64,000 nucleotides of DNA from Hymenobacter gelipurpurascens (GTDB lineage: Bacteria; Bacteroidota; Bacteroidia; Cytophagales; Hymenobacteraceae). Made by a program: the position numbers and the translations under genes. A model generated the notes under the pieces. That model did not search any database and had not been told where the DNA came from. It saw only the letters and a program-made list of their open reading frames with translations. The DNA lies in assembly GCF_900187375.1 (NCBI RefSeq), contig NZ_FYEW01000001.1:1736001-1800000 (forward strand). The letters run 5' to 3'. This document shows, in pieces, positions 17,820 through 27,306 of the stretch; the stretch's first letter is position 1; every line of letters starts with the position of its first letter.

Positions 17820-18194
17820 GATGCTTAGGAATGGAATGAAAAAATAGCAACTGGCAACGGAACCCTACGATTATTCAGCACGCGAATTGATGGTAGTGAC
17901 ACGAGGCAATTTGCCTTAACGATGTAAAGGTAAGGCTTTATTTTGATTAGGCCATGCAAGACATAGCATTCCGAACTGAGCATAGGCCACTCTTCTTACC
18001 TGCAGCCTGCCTTTTGCCGAATTACCAACGGCTGCCTGGTACAGGGTAGCTACGCTTCAGCTTCATGGAAATCAGAGAGTAAGCCAGGAGTAGGCTTCTT
18101 GGCCCAGGCACGTTGTAAGGCTTTGAAAGGAATTATCATACACCATTCCAGCAGCCAGGAATCTGTTCAGTCTTCCTGAATAGGCTTGGCGGAC
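17820..18194. other. Intergenic: likely csp 5' leader and promoter
   Basis: No credible ORF is present. The half nearer csp is A/T-richer than average and probably transcribed as an untranslated leader. Two motif copies (TAGGCCAT near 17948 and TAGGCCACT near 17983) are the only other features I see. Confidence 0.5.
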
Positions 18195-18623
18195 TTACAG
18201 CAATGGGGCAGCGCTGCCGACAAATGACTTGAGAAGCATGAGCATGCCCTCCCCTATCTCGGGTAAGTGGGCATCCAGAAAATTAGCGCGGTAAGGGTCG
18301 ATATAGCCCGTCAGGCGCACGAAGTCTTCGTCAGAAAGTTTCTGAAAACCCATAGACCAATCTGCAAATACGCGCGCTTGGATGGGGCCGTCTGAAAGCG
18401 TGATGATGTGGGTGTGGCGGTAATCGGTTTGGATGGTGGCATACATCTGCTGCACCACGGCTTCCTCGCCTTCTAATACCTGCAGGTACTCTCCATTGCC
18501 GTAGAGCAGCAGCCCCGTAATTCCTAGCCGGCTATTATGCATTCTCGACTGCTGGAGCAGAAATTTCAGCTCCGCGATGGTGGGCTGCCCTACGGCACTG
18601 CTCTGGTAGACGATATGATGCAT
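18195..18623 (-). CDS. Second short BLUF-domain blue-light photoreceptor
   Basis: The 142-residue protein is one BLUF domain with the flavin-switch residues Tyr6 (HHIVYQ), Asn30 (RMHNSRL), Gln48 (EYLQVLEGEE), and Trp89/Met91 (DWSMGF). It is clearly similar to the protein at 7363-7797 but not a recent copy, since many positions differ. The ATG at 18623 puts the Tyr at the usual distance from the start. No effector domain is fused. The gene is monocistronic, with an inverted repeat upstream (18697-18759). Confidence 0.93.
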   Translation of the reverse strand: MHHIVYQSSAVGQPTIAELKFLLQQSRMHNSRLGITGLLLYGNGEYLQVLEGEEAVVQQMYATIQTDYRHTHIITLSDGPIQARVFADWSMGFQKLSDEDFVRLTGYIDPYRANFLDAHLPEIGEGMLMLLKSFVGSAAPLL

Positions 18624-19000
18624 AACTTCAGCAGTATGCCCCGACGCGCGCGGTAATCGCGCTTCCAAAACTCATCTACCCCTAAAAGGCTGAATGTCAA
18701 GTATAAATTATTCAATCGAAGCAAAAGAAGCAAGCCAAATAGGTAATTTATACACTTGATTTTTTGGCTACGGGCTCCGGCTATGTTGGGCTGATGTCTC
18801 ACAAAGTATACCCGCGGTACCACTCAAAAGCCGCATGTATTTCGCCAAGGTGTTTCTTTCATCCTCCTTGCCACCGACTATCGGGCATAACTTTCCAGAT
18901 AGCGGAACGGTATTACACAACCCGGCACTGGCCTGGGGCAGGCAAGCTCATGCCTAGGCCACCAGAATAAGCCGTTGAAGCTTTCAGCAATCTGAATACT
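18624..19000. other. Divergent intergenic region with an inverted repeat
   Basis: TCAAGTATAAATTA at 18697-18710 is nearly complementary to TAATTTATACACTTGA at 18744-18759. It lies 75-135 bases upstream of the BLUF start and could be an operator or the base of an RNA hairpin. The local sequence is unusually AT-rich. A GCCTAGGCCACC motif copy lies at 18953-18963. No credible ORF is seen. Confidence 0.45.
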
Positions 19001-19951
19001 ATGCATCCGAATACTGCAGCAAATACCCCAGACCGTAGTTCTTTTACTCCTTCCACGCCAGGAACCATTGTGCTGGCGGGGGCAACCGGCGCGCTAGGCC
19101 TGCTCATTACCCACCACCTCCGGCGGCGCGGAGCCACGGTGCGGGCCTTGGTGCGGCCGGGGGCTAGCACCCGACCTGAGGCTGAGTCGTTGCAGTTGCA
19201 AGGAGTGGAGGTGGTGGAAGTAGATTATAACAATCTGGCAGACCTTACGCAAGCCTGTACTGGTGCGGCCTGTGTGATATCAGCGCTATCTGGCCTGCGA
19301 GACGTGATTGTGGATATGCAGACGCAGCTGCTGGAAGCGGCCGTAGCAGCCGGCGTGCCTCGCTTTATCCCTTCCGACTTCTCCGCCGACTTCACCCATC
19401 TGCCGGAAGGCTCCAACCGCAACTTCGACTTTCGCCGGGAATTTCAGCGGCGGCTCGATGTGGCCCCCATTCAGGCTACTTCCATCCTCAACGGCATGTT
19501 CATGGATTTGCTGACCGGCCAGGCGCCGGTGGTGTTGCAAGGGCCGCGCCGGGTGGTGTACTGGGGTGATGCCGACCAGCCCCTAGACTTCACTACCATG
19601 GTAAACACCGCCGAGTTTACCGCTGCCGCTGCCTTAGATGCTACCACGCCCCGCTACCTGCGCGTGGCCGGTGAGGTGGCCAGCATTCGGGGGCTACAGG
19701 CCGCGGCCAGTGCCGCTACCGGCAAACCGTTCAAGCTGTTCCGGGTAGGTGGCCTAGGCGTGTTGGCTACGATGATCAAGGTCACTAAAACCCTCATGCC
19801 CGCCGAAAAGGAGGTGTTTCCGCCGTGGCAAGGCATGCAGTACCTGCACAACATGTACAGTGGCCTAGCCAAACTGGCCGAGCCGCTCGACAACAGCCGC
19901 TACCCCGATATCCGCTGGACGAAAGTGCAGGAGTTGCTGGCGAATCGATAG
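19001..19951 (+). CDS. NmrA-like NAD(P)-binding protein
   Basis: The 316-residue atypical SDR has the dinucleotide motif GATGALG (about 27-33) after a 20-residue polar N-terminal tail. VEVDYNNLADLTQACTGAACVISALSGL and the FIPSDFSADF segment are typical of NmrA and isoflavone-reductase-like proteins. Such proteins act as NADP(H) sensors or reductases. The catalytic Tyr-x3-Lys is not evident, so a redox-sensing role is possible. The substrate is unknown. Confidence 0.85.
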   Translation: MHPNTAANTPDRSSFTPSTPGTIVLAGATGALGLLITHHLRRRGATVRALVRPGASTRPEAESLQLQGVEVVEVDYNNLADLTQACTGAACVISALSGLRDVIVDMQTQLLEAAVAAGVPRFIPSDFSADFTHLPEGSNRNFDFRREFQRRLDVAPIQATSILNGMFMDLLTGQAPVVLQGPRRVVYWGDADQPLDFTTMVNTAEFTAAAALDATTPRYLRVAGEVASIRGLQAAASAATGKPFKLFRVGGLGVLATMIKVTKTLMPAEKEVFPPWQGMQYLHNMYSGLAKLAEPLDNSRYPDIRWTKVQELLANR

Positions 19952-20022
19952 TAGCCAAGGCTTCACATCCTCAACCCTGCTGCGTAGTAGTGCTTCATAA
20001 ATTTTGCTTTATTGAAGCCGCT

Positions 20023-21033
20023 ATGAAGACTCTTGCACTCCTAGGCCTAGTACCCGGTTTGTTGCTGACGCACGCGGCCGCATCCCAACCATCTGCTGCT
20101 CGTCAGCCGAAGCCGGGTACGGCCGTAGTGCGAGCCGGCAACCCGGTAGTTTCGGGTTGGTATGCCGATCCGGAGGCCACTATTTTCGGTAAGCAATACT
20201 GGATATACCCTACCTACTCGGCGCCCTATAAGGAGCAGGTGTTGCTGGATGCGTTTTCGTCGCCTGATCTGGTGCACTGGACCAAGCACCCGCGCATACT
20301 CGATACGGCGGATGTAAAATGGGCGCGGCGGGCCATGTGGGCGCCGGCCGTAGTGAAGAAAGGCGGCAAATACTTCCTGTTTTTCGGGGCGAATGATGTA
20401 CACGAGGGCGAAGTGGGCGGCATTGGCGTGGCCGTGGCCGACCGTCCGGAGGGCCCGTTTAAAGATTATCTGGGTCAGCCGCTCATCGGCAACATCCACA
20501 ACGGTGCCCAGCCCATCGATCAGTTCGTATTTCAGGACAAGGATGGGCAGTATTATATGATTTATGGCGGCTGGTCGCACTGCAATATTACGCGCCTCAA
20601 GCCCGATTTCACCGGCTTCCTCCCCTTCCCCGACGGCTCCACTTACAAGGAAATTACGCCGCAAAACTATGTGGAAGGCCCCATCATGTTCCGGCGCCAG
20701 GGCAAGTACTATTTCATGTGGTCGGAAGGCGGCTGGACCGGGCCTGATTACGCCGTGGCCTACGCCGTAGCCGACTCGCCGCTAGGCCCTTTTCAGCGGG
20801 TAGGCAAGATTCTGCAGCAAGACCCCGCCGTGGCTACCGGCGCCGGCCACCACTCCGTTGTTCAGGTGCCAGGCACCGATGAGTGGTATATCATCTACCA
20901 CCGCCGCCCCTTGGGCGAAACCGACCAAAACCACCGCGTCACTTGCATCGAGCGGATGTATTTCGATCAGCAGGGCCGCATTCAGCCGGTGAAAATTACC
21001 CAGGAAGGTGTAGCGACGCGGCGTTTGCCATAA
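20023..21033 (+). CDS. Secreted glycoside hydrolase family 43 enzyme
   Basis: The 336-residue protein has a signal peptide (cleavage near HAAA-S) and a five-bladed beta-propeller of GH43 type. The likely catalytic base is the Asp of WYADPEAT, the pKa-modulating Asp is in PIDQFVFQD, and the acid Glu is in YVEGPIMFRR. The family releases arabinose or xylose from plant polysaccharides. SSPDLVHWTKH is a typical early propeller motif. The start ATG at 20023 was chosen for the signal peptide. It converges on the gene at 21041 with only 7 bases between the stops. Confidence 0.9.
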   Translation: MKTLALLGLVPGLLLTHAAASQPSAARQPKPGTAVVRAGNPVVSGWYADPEATIFGKQYWIYPTYSAPYKEQVLLDAFSSPDLVHWTKHPRILDTADVKWARRAMWAPAVVKKGGKYFLFFGANDVHEGEVGGIGVAVADRPEGPFKDYLGQPLIGNIHNGAQPIDQFVFQDKDGQYYMIYGGWSHCNITRLKPDFTGFLPFPDGSTYKEITPQNYVEGPIMFRRQGKYYFMWSEGGWTGPDYAVAYAVADSPLGPFQRVGKILQQDPAVATGAGHHSVVQVPGTDEWYIIYHRRPLGETDQNHRVTCIERMYFDQQGRIQPVKITQEGVATRRLP

Positions 21034-21040
21034 CCGTTTT

Positions 21041-21475
21041 CTACTCTTGCACCGATAAAGTGGCCGGCAATGATTGGCGTAGACGGTCGCTGCTGAAGGT
21101 AAAGCGCACAGAGTCGTTGCCGCAGTCTATATCGGTAATGTAGCTCGTTGCCCAGAGAAACTTCTGCGCCCGCACTGGTCCAAAAGCCGACCAGGGAATA
21201 AACAGCGGCGGGTGGCCTACGAAGAAGATTTTCCAAGTAGTTAGCCACACACCTTCGGGCGTGATACCAGCCCTCACGGAGTTTTTGTAATTCGCCACGC
21301 CAATGCGCAGGTAGGCCAGTAGAATCCGCTCTACGCTGGCCGGCACCTCAGCCACGGCATATTGCTTGGCTAGGCGGTGCCAGCCCATCCGCGACACCAG
21401 AAAGCTGATCAGGCAAAACAAACCCACAAAAGCGGGCAGTAGTAGCAGCGGAAGCCAAGGCACAATAGGATGCAT
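21041..21475 (-). CDS. Small membrane-anchored protein of unknown function
   Basis: The 144-residue protein has one N-terminal hydrophobic helix (about 5-27) and a soluble C-terminal domain containing GVWLTTWKIFFVGHPPLFIPWSAF. This arrangement resembles the PH-like membrane proteins that Bacteroidota genomes carry in several copies. I do not recognise a specific family. Confidence 0.6.
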   Translation of the reverse strand: MHPIVPWLPLLLLPAFVGLFCLISFLVSRMGWHRLAKQYAVAEVPASVERILLAYLRIGVANYKNSVRAGITPEGVWLTTWKIFFVGHPPLFIPWSAFGPVRAQKFLWATSYITDIDCGNDSVRFTFSSDRLRQSLPATLSVQE

Positions 21476-21662
21476 GCTCCCGGCATACGCGTTCAGCGGG
21501 CAGGAGTTGAAACGGGCAGTAGGTAGGCCTATGCCTTTCGGCGGTTTTCACAGCAGCTACGCACCCATGGCCAGGCCCCTAAACGCAAGCAGAATTCTGC
21601 AACGCCAGGAGTAAGATGAGGTTCTACTAGTTAACCAGCTACCAGCCAATACCAGTGTTTGC

Positions 21663-22286
21663 TTAGCAAGGAGAAAAGAACACCACTTCCTGTAAGCGGC
21701 CTTTTCTGAACAGCAGAATCAATGAGTCATCCATCATCTCGCCCTTGTATTCAAAGGGCAGACTCATTTCTTCGCCCCGCTGGCCCGACGCTGGTTTCTC
21801 GGCTTCCTTGGCAGATAGGGGGTAAAAGCGACGCACATCTTCCAGTGTGGTATTCTGATCGAGGATAAGTTTCCCCAGCTTGCCCTTGAATTTGCCCGTC
21901 GTGACATCGAAGCTATACAGGATGGCTCGCGTGCCGTTTACTTCGTACATGGTGTTCCCATAGTACCACCAGTCGCCTTCGGGACTTGTTTCGGTGGCGA
22001 AGTATCCTCCGCACTCTACGGCTCCCTTCTTTATGCTATCCGGCCGCCCCAGTTGGCGCTCCAACAATTGGGTGGTAAGCTCCCGGTGCCGTAGGCCATT
22101 GACGGTCAGCATCGTATCCTGTATCCGCTCGGGGTTAGTTGCCGCTAGGCCACTCTCCGGCGCCGGCCCTGAGTTAGGCGCCTTCAGCGCCGCCACCTCT
22201 TGTGCCACCGGCGGGGTTGAGTTACTCTGGCAGGCGGTCAGGGCCAATAGCCAAGTCGAGAAGAATATGGTTGAGTTCATAAACAT
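21663..22286 (-). CDS. Predicted lipoprotein of unknown function
   Basis: The 207-residue product has a lipobox LALTAC near residue 19, a Pro/Ala-rich spacer, and a soluble domain (about 60-207) with QLGRPDSIKKGAVECGGYF. It could start at either of two nearby ATGs (22286 or 22280). It is followed on the same strand by nothing obviously co-transcribed and preceded by another lipoprotein gene at 22371, 84 bases upstream, so the two may form one unit. Confidence 0.65.
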   Translation of the reverse strand: MFMNSTIFFSTWLLALTACQSNSTPPVAQEVAALKAPNSGPAPESGLAATNPERIQDTMLTVNGLRHRELTTQLLERQLGRPDSIKKGAVECGGYFATETSPEGDWWYYGNTMYEVNGTRAILYSFDVTTGKFKGKLGKLILDQNTTLEDVRRFYPLSAKEAEKPASGQRGEEMSLPFEYKGEMMDDSLILLFRKGRLQEVVFFSPC

Positions 22287-22370
22287 ATATGGGTGTAAAT
22301 GGGCTGTTTCAACTATCAGGAGGCCTTTATAGGGTATTTTCTGGTGGGAAAAGGCAGGGGCAACCCGGCA

Positions 22371-23063
22371 TCAGGGGGTTGGCTTGCTGTGGTGGGTTGT
22401 TGTGTCAATTTTAACCGACTGTAGGGTGGTGTAGGCCTGTTCGGCGAGGCGGCCGCAATCGGCCTGCTTGCATTCAAAGTGCAAGGCCACTTCCCAACTG
22501 CGCAGGCCGGCCTGCACTACGGTAGTGGCCGTCACCTGTTCATAGGGCTCTGCTATCAGATTGGAGCCGCCCACAAACGACACGACCGAAAACGTCCGGC
22601 CATTGATTACTTGCAGCTTTTTAGCTTTCAGAATCGGCGCGGCACCGCCCTTCAACTTGCTTACCTCACCCCAATACCGGATTCTTCTGTCAACCGCCGC
22701 AAGGCTTTCTTCTGCGCTGCTGCTTTGTTGGGTAGAGATGGTGAGCCGGTCCAGGGTGTCGCGGCAGTACGTGCCCTCCCGCTTGTAGAATCCCGATTCC
22801 TGCAATAGGCACCCGCGAGAACTGACAAAACGGTATTTCGCTTTGTGGCCCATTGGCGTATCCGACTCGTCGATCCAAGTGAGCAGGGTATCGTATTTCG
22901 CTGGCACATGCAGCGTGATGCTACCCGTGGGCATCTGCATCGCTGGCCAAGTTTTAAACGTGACGCTCCGCTTCACAAAGCCGGTAGGTACTACTGCTAC
23001 TTCCTGCTTCGGTGAGGAGCAGGTGACCAGAAAGAGCAAGGAGAGAAACGCTACTATTCGCAT
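22371..23063 (-). CDS. Predicted lipoprotein of unknown function
   Basis: The 230-residue product has a short signal sequence with lipobox FLVTC (Cys about 15) and no later hydrophobic segment. It contains several Cys (SSRGCLLQ, EGTYCRDT, FECKQADCGRL), which could form disulfides in the periplasm. No family was recognised. The ATG at 23063 was chosen over one 19 codons upstream because it begins the signal peptide. Confidence 0.65.
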   Translation of the reverse strand: MRIVAFLSLLFLVTCSSPKQEVAVVPTGFVKRSVTFKTWPAMQMPTGSITLHVPAKYDTLLTWIDESDTPMGHKAKYRFVSSRGCLLQESGFYKREGTYCRDTLDRLTISTQQSSSAEESLAAVDRRIRYWGEVSKLKGGAAPILKAKKLQVINGRTFSVVSFVGGSNLIAEPYEQVTATTVVQAGLRSWEVALHFECKQADCGRLAEQAYTTLQSVKIDTTTHHSKPTP

Positions 23064-23234
23064 GAGGAGCCAAGGAGTCAGGAGCCGTTGCAAACTAAGC
23101 GTATTTGCCCGTCTCCCCACAAACCTTCACACTGTGCCCTCCCTTATTTTCCAGTTGCGCTGGCTTACCTTGAGGTAAGCACACGAGCGCCACTCCTATC
23201 GAAACGCCACCGGTACTGCACCTAAAACGAACAA

Positions 23235-23260
23235 CGCCGCCCAAGTTTCCTCGGGCGGCG
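23235..23260 (-). terminator. Terminator-like hairpin
   Basis: CGCCGCCC (23235-23242) pairs with GGGCGGCG (23253-23260). On the minus strand it is followed by TTGTTCGTTTT. A related element (GGCGGCGTTG and GAACAACGCC) occurs at 24350-24384. It is in the 454-base gene-free stretch 23064-23517. Confidence 0.55.
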
Positions 23261-23360
23261 CTGTAACGGTTTACCGCTGATGCGGCAACAAAAAGGCAAC
23301 TTTCATTCAATACGAAGCCCGAACCATAAGCTCACTTCAGTTGAGCGGATAAAAAAGACC

Positions 23361-23483
23361 GTTATGCTTGATCTAGCGTCCGCTTGCCAAAGCATCTCTC
23401 CTGCTTCGTTGCGGTGGCCTAGGCCAGGTAGTTAGTCAGAGGTAGAGATGCTTCGACTGCGCGGACGCCAGATCAAGCATGAC
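23361..23483. repeat. Long imperfect inverted repeat (40-base arms), GTCAT family
   Basis: The right arm (23444-23483) read in complement starts GTCATGCTTGATCTGGCGTC and matches the left arm (23361-23400) with a few mismatches. The centre holds a TGGCCTAGGCCA palindrome (23415-23426). It lies downstream of the F420-reductase-like gene and contains no ORF. Similar architectures are at 50888-50983 and 52287-52452. Confidence 0.75.
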
Positions 23484-23517
23484 GTTTTGTAGTTTCCGGC
23501 AGTGAGCTACTCGGCGG

Positions 23518-24246
23518 TTACTTCAGCTGAATGCCTTGGTCGGCCATGGCTTGCTCCTGCTTGGCGTGGTTGGCCAGGAATTCTTTGTGCTGGGCATCGG
23601 TGCGCTCGGTGCCGAGGCTGGCCAGATGCTCACGCAGTTTATCAGCCGGCATATCGGCGCCGTATGAGGGGGTGCCGGGCTGCTGCCGCCACGACTCGTG
23701 CAGCGTGCCGTCGTCCACGGCGTCGAAGCCCAACTCCTCTACCAGCGCCATCACTTTCTGCTTGGCGGCGGCATCGTCGGAGGCTACGGGCAGGGCAATG
23801 CGGCCGGGCGTGCCGGCGGGCTGGCCTTTGCCTTCGAGGTGGTGGGCGTAGATATTGTTAAACACCTTCACTACCGGGCGGCCCAGGTGCTGCTGCACCC
23901 ACTCGCTCTCGGTCAGGTCGCCGGTTTCCAGCTCGGGCATCTTGCCGTCGCGCAGCATGGGGTAGTAGTTGCTCGTGTCGATGATGGGCACCTCGGCCGG
24001 TACGCTCGCGAACAGGTCTTTGGGCAGGTCGGGGATGTTTTTCAGCGGAATGGTTACCACGATGATGTCACTGCCGCGGCGGGCCACTTCTTCGGCCGTA
24101 ACGGGCGTAGCGCCGGTTTTCTGGGCCACGTCTTGCAGCGTCTCGGGGCCGCGGGAGTTGGCAATGTAAACGGAGTGGCCTAGGCTGGTAAGCCGCACAG
24201 CGAGGGCGCTGCCGATGTGGCCGGCGCCAATAATTCCGATGTTCAT
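23518..24246 (-). CDS. NADPH-dependent F420-reductase-like NAD(P)-binding protein
   Basis: The 242-residue protein begins with the Rossmann motif MNIGIIGAGHIGSALAVRL and contains IIDTSNYYPMLRDG and PVVKVFNNIYAHHL, as in the Npd/F420-reductase and 6-phosphogluconate-like family. In organisms without F420 such proteins are NADP-linked reductases of unknown substrate. The C-terminal Gln/Lys-rich tail (from about 215) is longer than the core. It is a single gene whose downstream region holds a long inverted repeat. Confidence 0.82.
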   Translation of the reverse strand: MNIGIIGAGHIGSALAVRLTSLGHSVYIANSRGPETLQDVAQKTGATPVTAEEVARRGSDIIVVTIPLKNIPDLPKDLFASVPAEVPIIDTSNYYPMLRDGKMPELETGDLTESEWVQQHLGRPVVKVFNNIYAHHLEGKGQPAGTPGRIALPVASDDAAAKQKVMALVEELGFDAVDDGTLHESWRQQPGTPSYGADMPADKLREHLASLGTERTDAQHKEFLANHAKQEQAMADQGIQLK

Positions 24247-24349
24247 AGTTGGGAGTGTTTAGTTCGAGCGCCGTTGATGTGCCAGTGCAGGGAGGTAAAC
24301 AGCGAAGGCGGGTGTTTTGCTTTTTTCTTCTTGGGTGAGGCTTAGAATG

Positions 24350-24384
24350 AACAACGCCACCGGAGCGGAGTTCGGGCGGCGTTG
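24350..24384 (-). terminator. Terminator-like hairpin after the hutU-linked gene
   Basis: AACGCC near 24354 pairs with GGCGTT near 24379, with further partial pairing inside. It resembles the hairpin at 23235-23260 in sequence. It would end a minus-strand transcript running from hutU through the small gene at 24425. Confidence 0.45.
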
Positions 24385-24424
24385 GTGGTAGAGGTAAAAT
24401 CCATGAAAAATCCGATGTAAGCTA

Positions 24425-24949
24425 TTAAAGCCAGTATTCACTGGTCCATATCCCACCTTGCTGTATAGTGAGGAGTGGTTCAGGGTTAAATCTATTGTTG
24501 TCTTCGATTCTTGTGCCTTCACTTAACACTACCACTTGCTTACCTAACAGCTTAGATATACTTGTCAAGTAATGTATTAACTGCAAATGATCATCCGGCT
24601 TCTTGAATTCCCTTGGGTCGATGTCTCCGTCAATAATATCCTCAGCCAGAAAGAAACACCTGATTTGGATATCACCGACAAAAATTCGCGCCAATGGCCA
24701 GTTCTCTGCATCCACATTATTCCAACATTCTAGAACAGCTGCAAAGTCTATTTTCTCGTGTTCTTGCTCGTTTGTATATCGAAATACGACTTTGTAGTTA
24801 GTATTGATAAAGTCGACCCACATGTACCAGTCATCACAATTGACATCCAGTACATAGGTATCCGGCAAGGAGCCATCTAGGGTGTAGATATGCTCCTTTA
24901 CCTCTTCCCAGCTTAACTCTGCTACGTTGACTTGCATATAATTCGCCAT
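24425..24949 (-). CDS. Orphan acidic protein of unknown function, AT-richer than its surroundings
   Basis: The 174-residue product (start MANYMQVN) is rich in Asp, Glu and Trp (LDVNCDDWYMWVDF, CWNNVDAENW) and has no signal peptide. Codon use is AT-richer than hutU, which ends 5 bases upstream, so the gene sits in the urocanase transcript but looks like an insertion. Small acidic cytosolic proteins of this type are often immunity proteins, but no toxin partner is visible. Function is not assigned. The frame is open much further upstream as an antisense shadow of hutU. Confidence 0.65.
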   Translation of the reverse strand: MANYMQVNVAELSWEEVKEHIYTLDGSLPDTYVLDVNCDDWYMWVDFINTNYKVVFRYTNEQEHEKIDFAAVLECWNNVDAENWPLARIFVGDIQIRCFFLAEDIIDGDIDPREFKKPDDHLQLIHYLTSISKLLGKQVVVLSEGTRIEDNNRFNPEPLLTIQQGGIWTSEYWL

Positions 24950-24954
24950 AAAAC

Positions 24955-26751
24955 TTACTCCCGTCCCGGAATCTTCACCCCGCGCTCCTCGGCTACCTGC
25001 TGGGCCAACTCGTAGCCGGCGTCGGCGTGGCGGAAGACGCCCATGCCGGGGTCGGTGGTGAGGACGCGGCGCAGGCGCTCGGCTTTTTCGGGGGTGCCGG
25101 TGGCTACTATCACCATGCCGGCGTGGGTGCTGTTGCCGATGCCCACGCCGCCGCCGTTGTGGATGGAAACCCAGTCGGCACCGCTGGCAGTGTTGGCCAG
25201 GGCGTTGAGCAGAGGCCAGTCGGCTACGGCGTCGGAGCCGTCGAGCATGCCTTCGGTTTCGCGGTTGGGCGAGGCCACAGAGCCGCAGTCGAGGTGGTCG
25301 CGGCCAATGACGATGGGCGCCGATACTTCGCCGCGGGCCACAAGGTCGTTGATGACCAGGCCGAATTTTTCCCGCTCGCCGTAGCCCAGCCAGCACACGC
25401 GGGCCGGTAGGCCTATGAAGGGCACTTTGGCCTGGGCTTTTTCAATCCAGCGGGCCAGCATCTTGTTGTCGGGAAAGGTTTCCAGAAGGGCGCGGTCGAT
25501 GCGCAGAATATCCTGCGGGTCGCCGGAAAGTGCCGCCCAGCGGAAAGGGCCTTTGCCCTCGCAGAAGAGCGGCCGGATGTAGGCCGGTACAAACCCAGGG
25601 TACAGGAACTGGGCGCGCTCATCGCGCACTTGTAGGCCACCTTTCTCGGCCTGTCCGCGCAGGTTATTGCCATAATCCAGCGCAATGGATCCGGCAGCCT
25701 GCATGTCGATAATGGCCTGACAATGCTTCATGATGGAAGCCAGGGCCTGGCGCTTGAACTCCTCGGGGTGTTGCTGGCGCAGTTGCAGAACCTCATCGAT
25801 GTTGCCTTCGGGAATGTAGTCCATCAGGTCGTGGGCGGAGGTTTGGTCCGTCACGATTTCGGGGCGGAAGCTGCGCTGCAGCAGCTCGGGCAGCACGGTG
25901 GCGGCGTTGCCGGTGAGGCCTACCGACCAGCCTTTGCGTTCGGCTTTGTATTGCGCGCACAGCTCCAGCGCGTGGTCTAGGTCGCGGGCCTGCTCATCTA
26001 CGTAGCCTTCGCGCACCTTTTGCTTCACCCGGGCATCAATGGGCTCGATAACCAGACACACCCCATCGTTCATGGTAACGGCCAATGGCTGGGCGCCGCT
26101 CATGCCGCCCAGGCCCGCCGTGACGGTGATGGTGCCCGCAAGCGTGCCCGAAAAGTGCTTATCGGCCACGGCCGCGAAGGTTTCGTAGGTACCCTGCAAG
26201 ATGCCCTGGGTAGCAATGTAAATCCAGGAGCCGGCCGTCATCTGCCCATACATCATCAGGCCCAGCTTATCCAGCTCGTCGAAATACTCCTGAGTGCTCC
26301 AGGCGGGTACCAGGTTGCTATTGGCAATCAGCACGCGCGGGGCGTGGGCCCAGGTGCGAATCACGCCCACCGCCTTGCCGCTCTGTACCAGCATGGTTTC
26401 GTCGGGTGCCAGGTTCTTGAGGGTGCGGACGATGGTCTGGTACTCTTTCCAGTTGCGGGCGGCGCGGCCGGCGCCACCGTACACAATCAGCTCATCATAC
26501 ACTAGGCTCACGGCGGGGTCGAGGTTGTTTTCGAGCATGCGCAGGGCGGCTTCGGCCTCCCAGGTTTTGCAGCGCAGCTGATTACCGTGCTGGGCTTTTA
26601 CCGTTTCCTCAGGCTTGAACTCGTAGTACATCGGGCGTTTCGCCGGGTTTGCGGCCGCCGGTGTGGAGGTGGCACTGCGCTCTGGCGTGTGGTCCGATTG
26701 GCTGTTGGCTTCGAGGTTAAGCTCGGGAGTAGCAGGAACGAGGTGAGACAT
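24955..26751 (-). CDS. hutU: Urocanate hydratase (urocanase)
   Basis: The 598-residue enzyme converts urocanate to imidazolonepropionate with tightly bound NAD. Family segments include [60 protein letters not shown] and a Cys-Gly region in [21 protein letters not shown]. It is about 40 residues longer than usual because of a Ser/Thr/Ala-rich N-terminal tail beginning at the ATG at 26751. A shorter start is not obvious, as the next Met lies at PMYYEFKPE, where the conserved part begins. It works with hutI at 3500 and hutG at 29880. Confidence 0.95.
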   Translation of the reverse strand: MSHLVPATPELNLEANSQSDHTPERSATSTPAAANPAKRPMYYEFKPEETVKAQHGNQLRCKTWEAEAALRMLENNLDPAVSLVYDELIVYGGAGRAARNWKEYQTIVRTLKNLAPDETMLVQSGKAVGVIRTWAHAPRVLIANSNLVPAWSTQEYFDELDKLGLMMYGQMTAGSWIYIATQGILQGTYETFAAVADKHFSGTLAGTITVTAGLGGMSGAQPLAVTMNDGVCLVIEPIDARVKQKVREGYVDEQARDLDHALELCAQYKAERKGWSVGLTGNAATVLPELLQRSFRPEIVTDQTSAHDLMDYIPEGNIDEVLQLRQQHPEEFKRQALASIMKHCQAIIDMQAAGSIALDYGNNLRGQAEKGGLQVRDERAQFLYPGFVPAYIRPLFCEGKGPFRWAALSGDPQDILRIDRALLETFPDNKMLARWIEKAQAKVPFIGLPARVCWLGYGEREKFGLVINDLVARGEVSAPIVIGRDHLDCGSVASPNRETEGMLDGSDAVADWPLLNALANTASGADWVSIHNGGGVGIGNSTHAGMVIVATGTPEKAERLRRVLTTDPGMGVFRHADAGYELAQQVAEERGVKIPGRE

Positions 26752-26960
26752 GGGCGGGAAAGGAAAGGGTGGATAACAGGTTGGGCTGGAAGATATAAGA
26801 TTTTGGCCTCCTGAGAGTAGCGGGTAGTGGCCTAGGGCCTGGTTCCGTGGCTGGCAGGCCGAATTTGAACTGGAGGGCATCCACCTATAAACGCCCAACA
26901 TTCAGCCTGACTACCAATTGATTACGTTTACAGAGTTTTCTCCTACTTATTCTGGCGCCT

Positions 26961-27182
26961 ATGCAATATGTAAGCACTTATTTGCGCTACCTGATTTTAC
27001 TAGGCCTATTGGTACTGGGGGCCCTGAACCGGCAGGCATTAACCGCTCAGCAGCACCGTACGGCCACGCTCCGCCTGCGTGACCTGCACCTTACACAACG
27101 GCAGATACTCTCCTTTCGGGGTCCTGCCGCCGGGCCTGCTCCGGCTCCTGCCAGCCTACATCAAGCTTATCTGTATAAATAA
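26961..27182 (+). CDS. Possible small membrane peptide
   Basis: This 73-codon ORF begins with a hydrophobic stretch (about residues 8-22) followed by a basic and Pro/Ala-rich tail. It is divergent from hutU and starts 209 bases from its ATG. There is no recognised homologue, and the evidence is only the ATG and the signal-like N-terminus. Confidence 0.35.
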   Translation: MQYVSTYLRYLILLGLLVLGALNRQALTAQQHRTATLRLRDLHLTQRQILSFRGPAAGPAPAPASLHQAYLYK

Positions 27183-27306
27183 ACCCATAATTATGTATCC
27201 TAAATGGAGGGTTACCAAATAAAACTGAGGCGTATTAAGCACCAGATCTTCCGGCTGGAAAGTCTGGCATCTATCTCCAAACACCTCATTTCTATCCAAC
27301 CTCACC

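Noticed and set aside
24950..25396. N-terminal extension of the orphan gene, antisense to hutU
   Set aside because: The residues are Arg/Pro/His-rich shadow of urocanase. The gene is started at 24949 instead.
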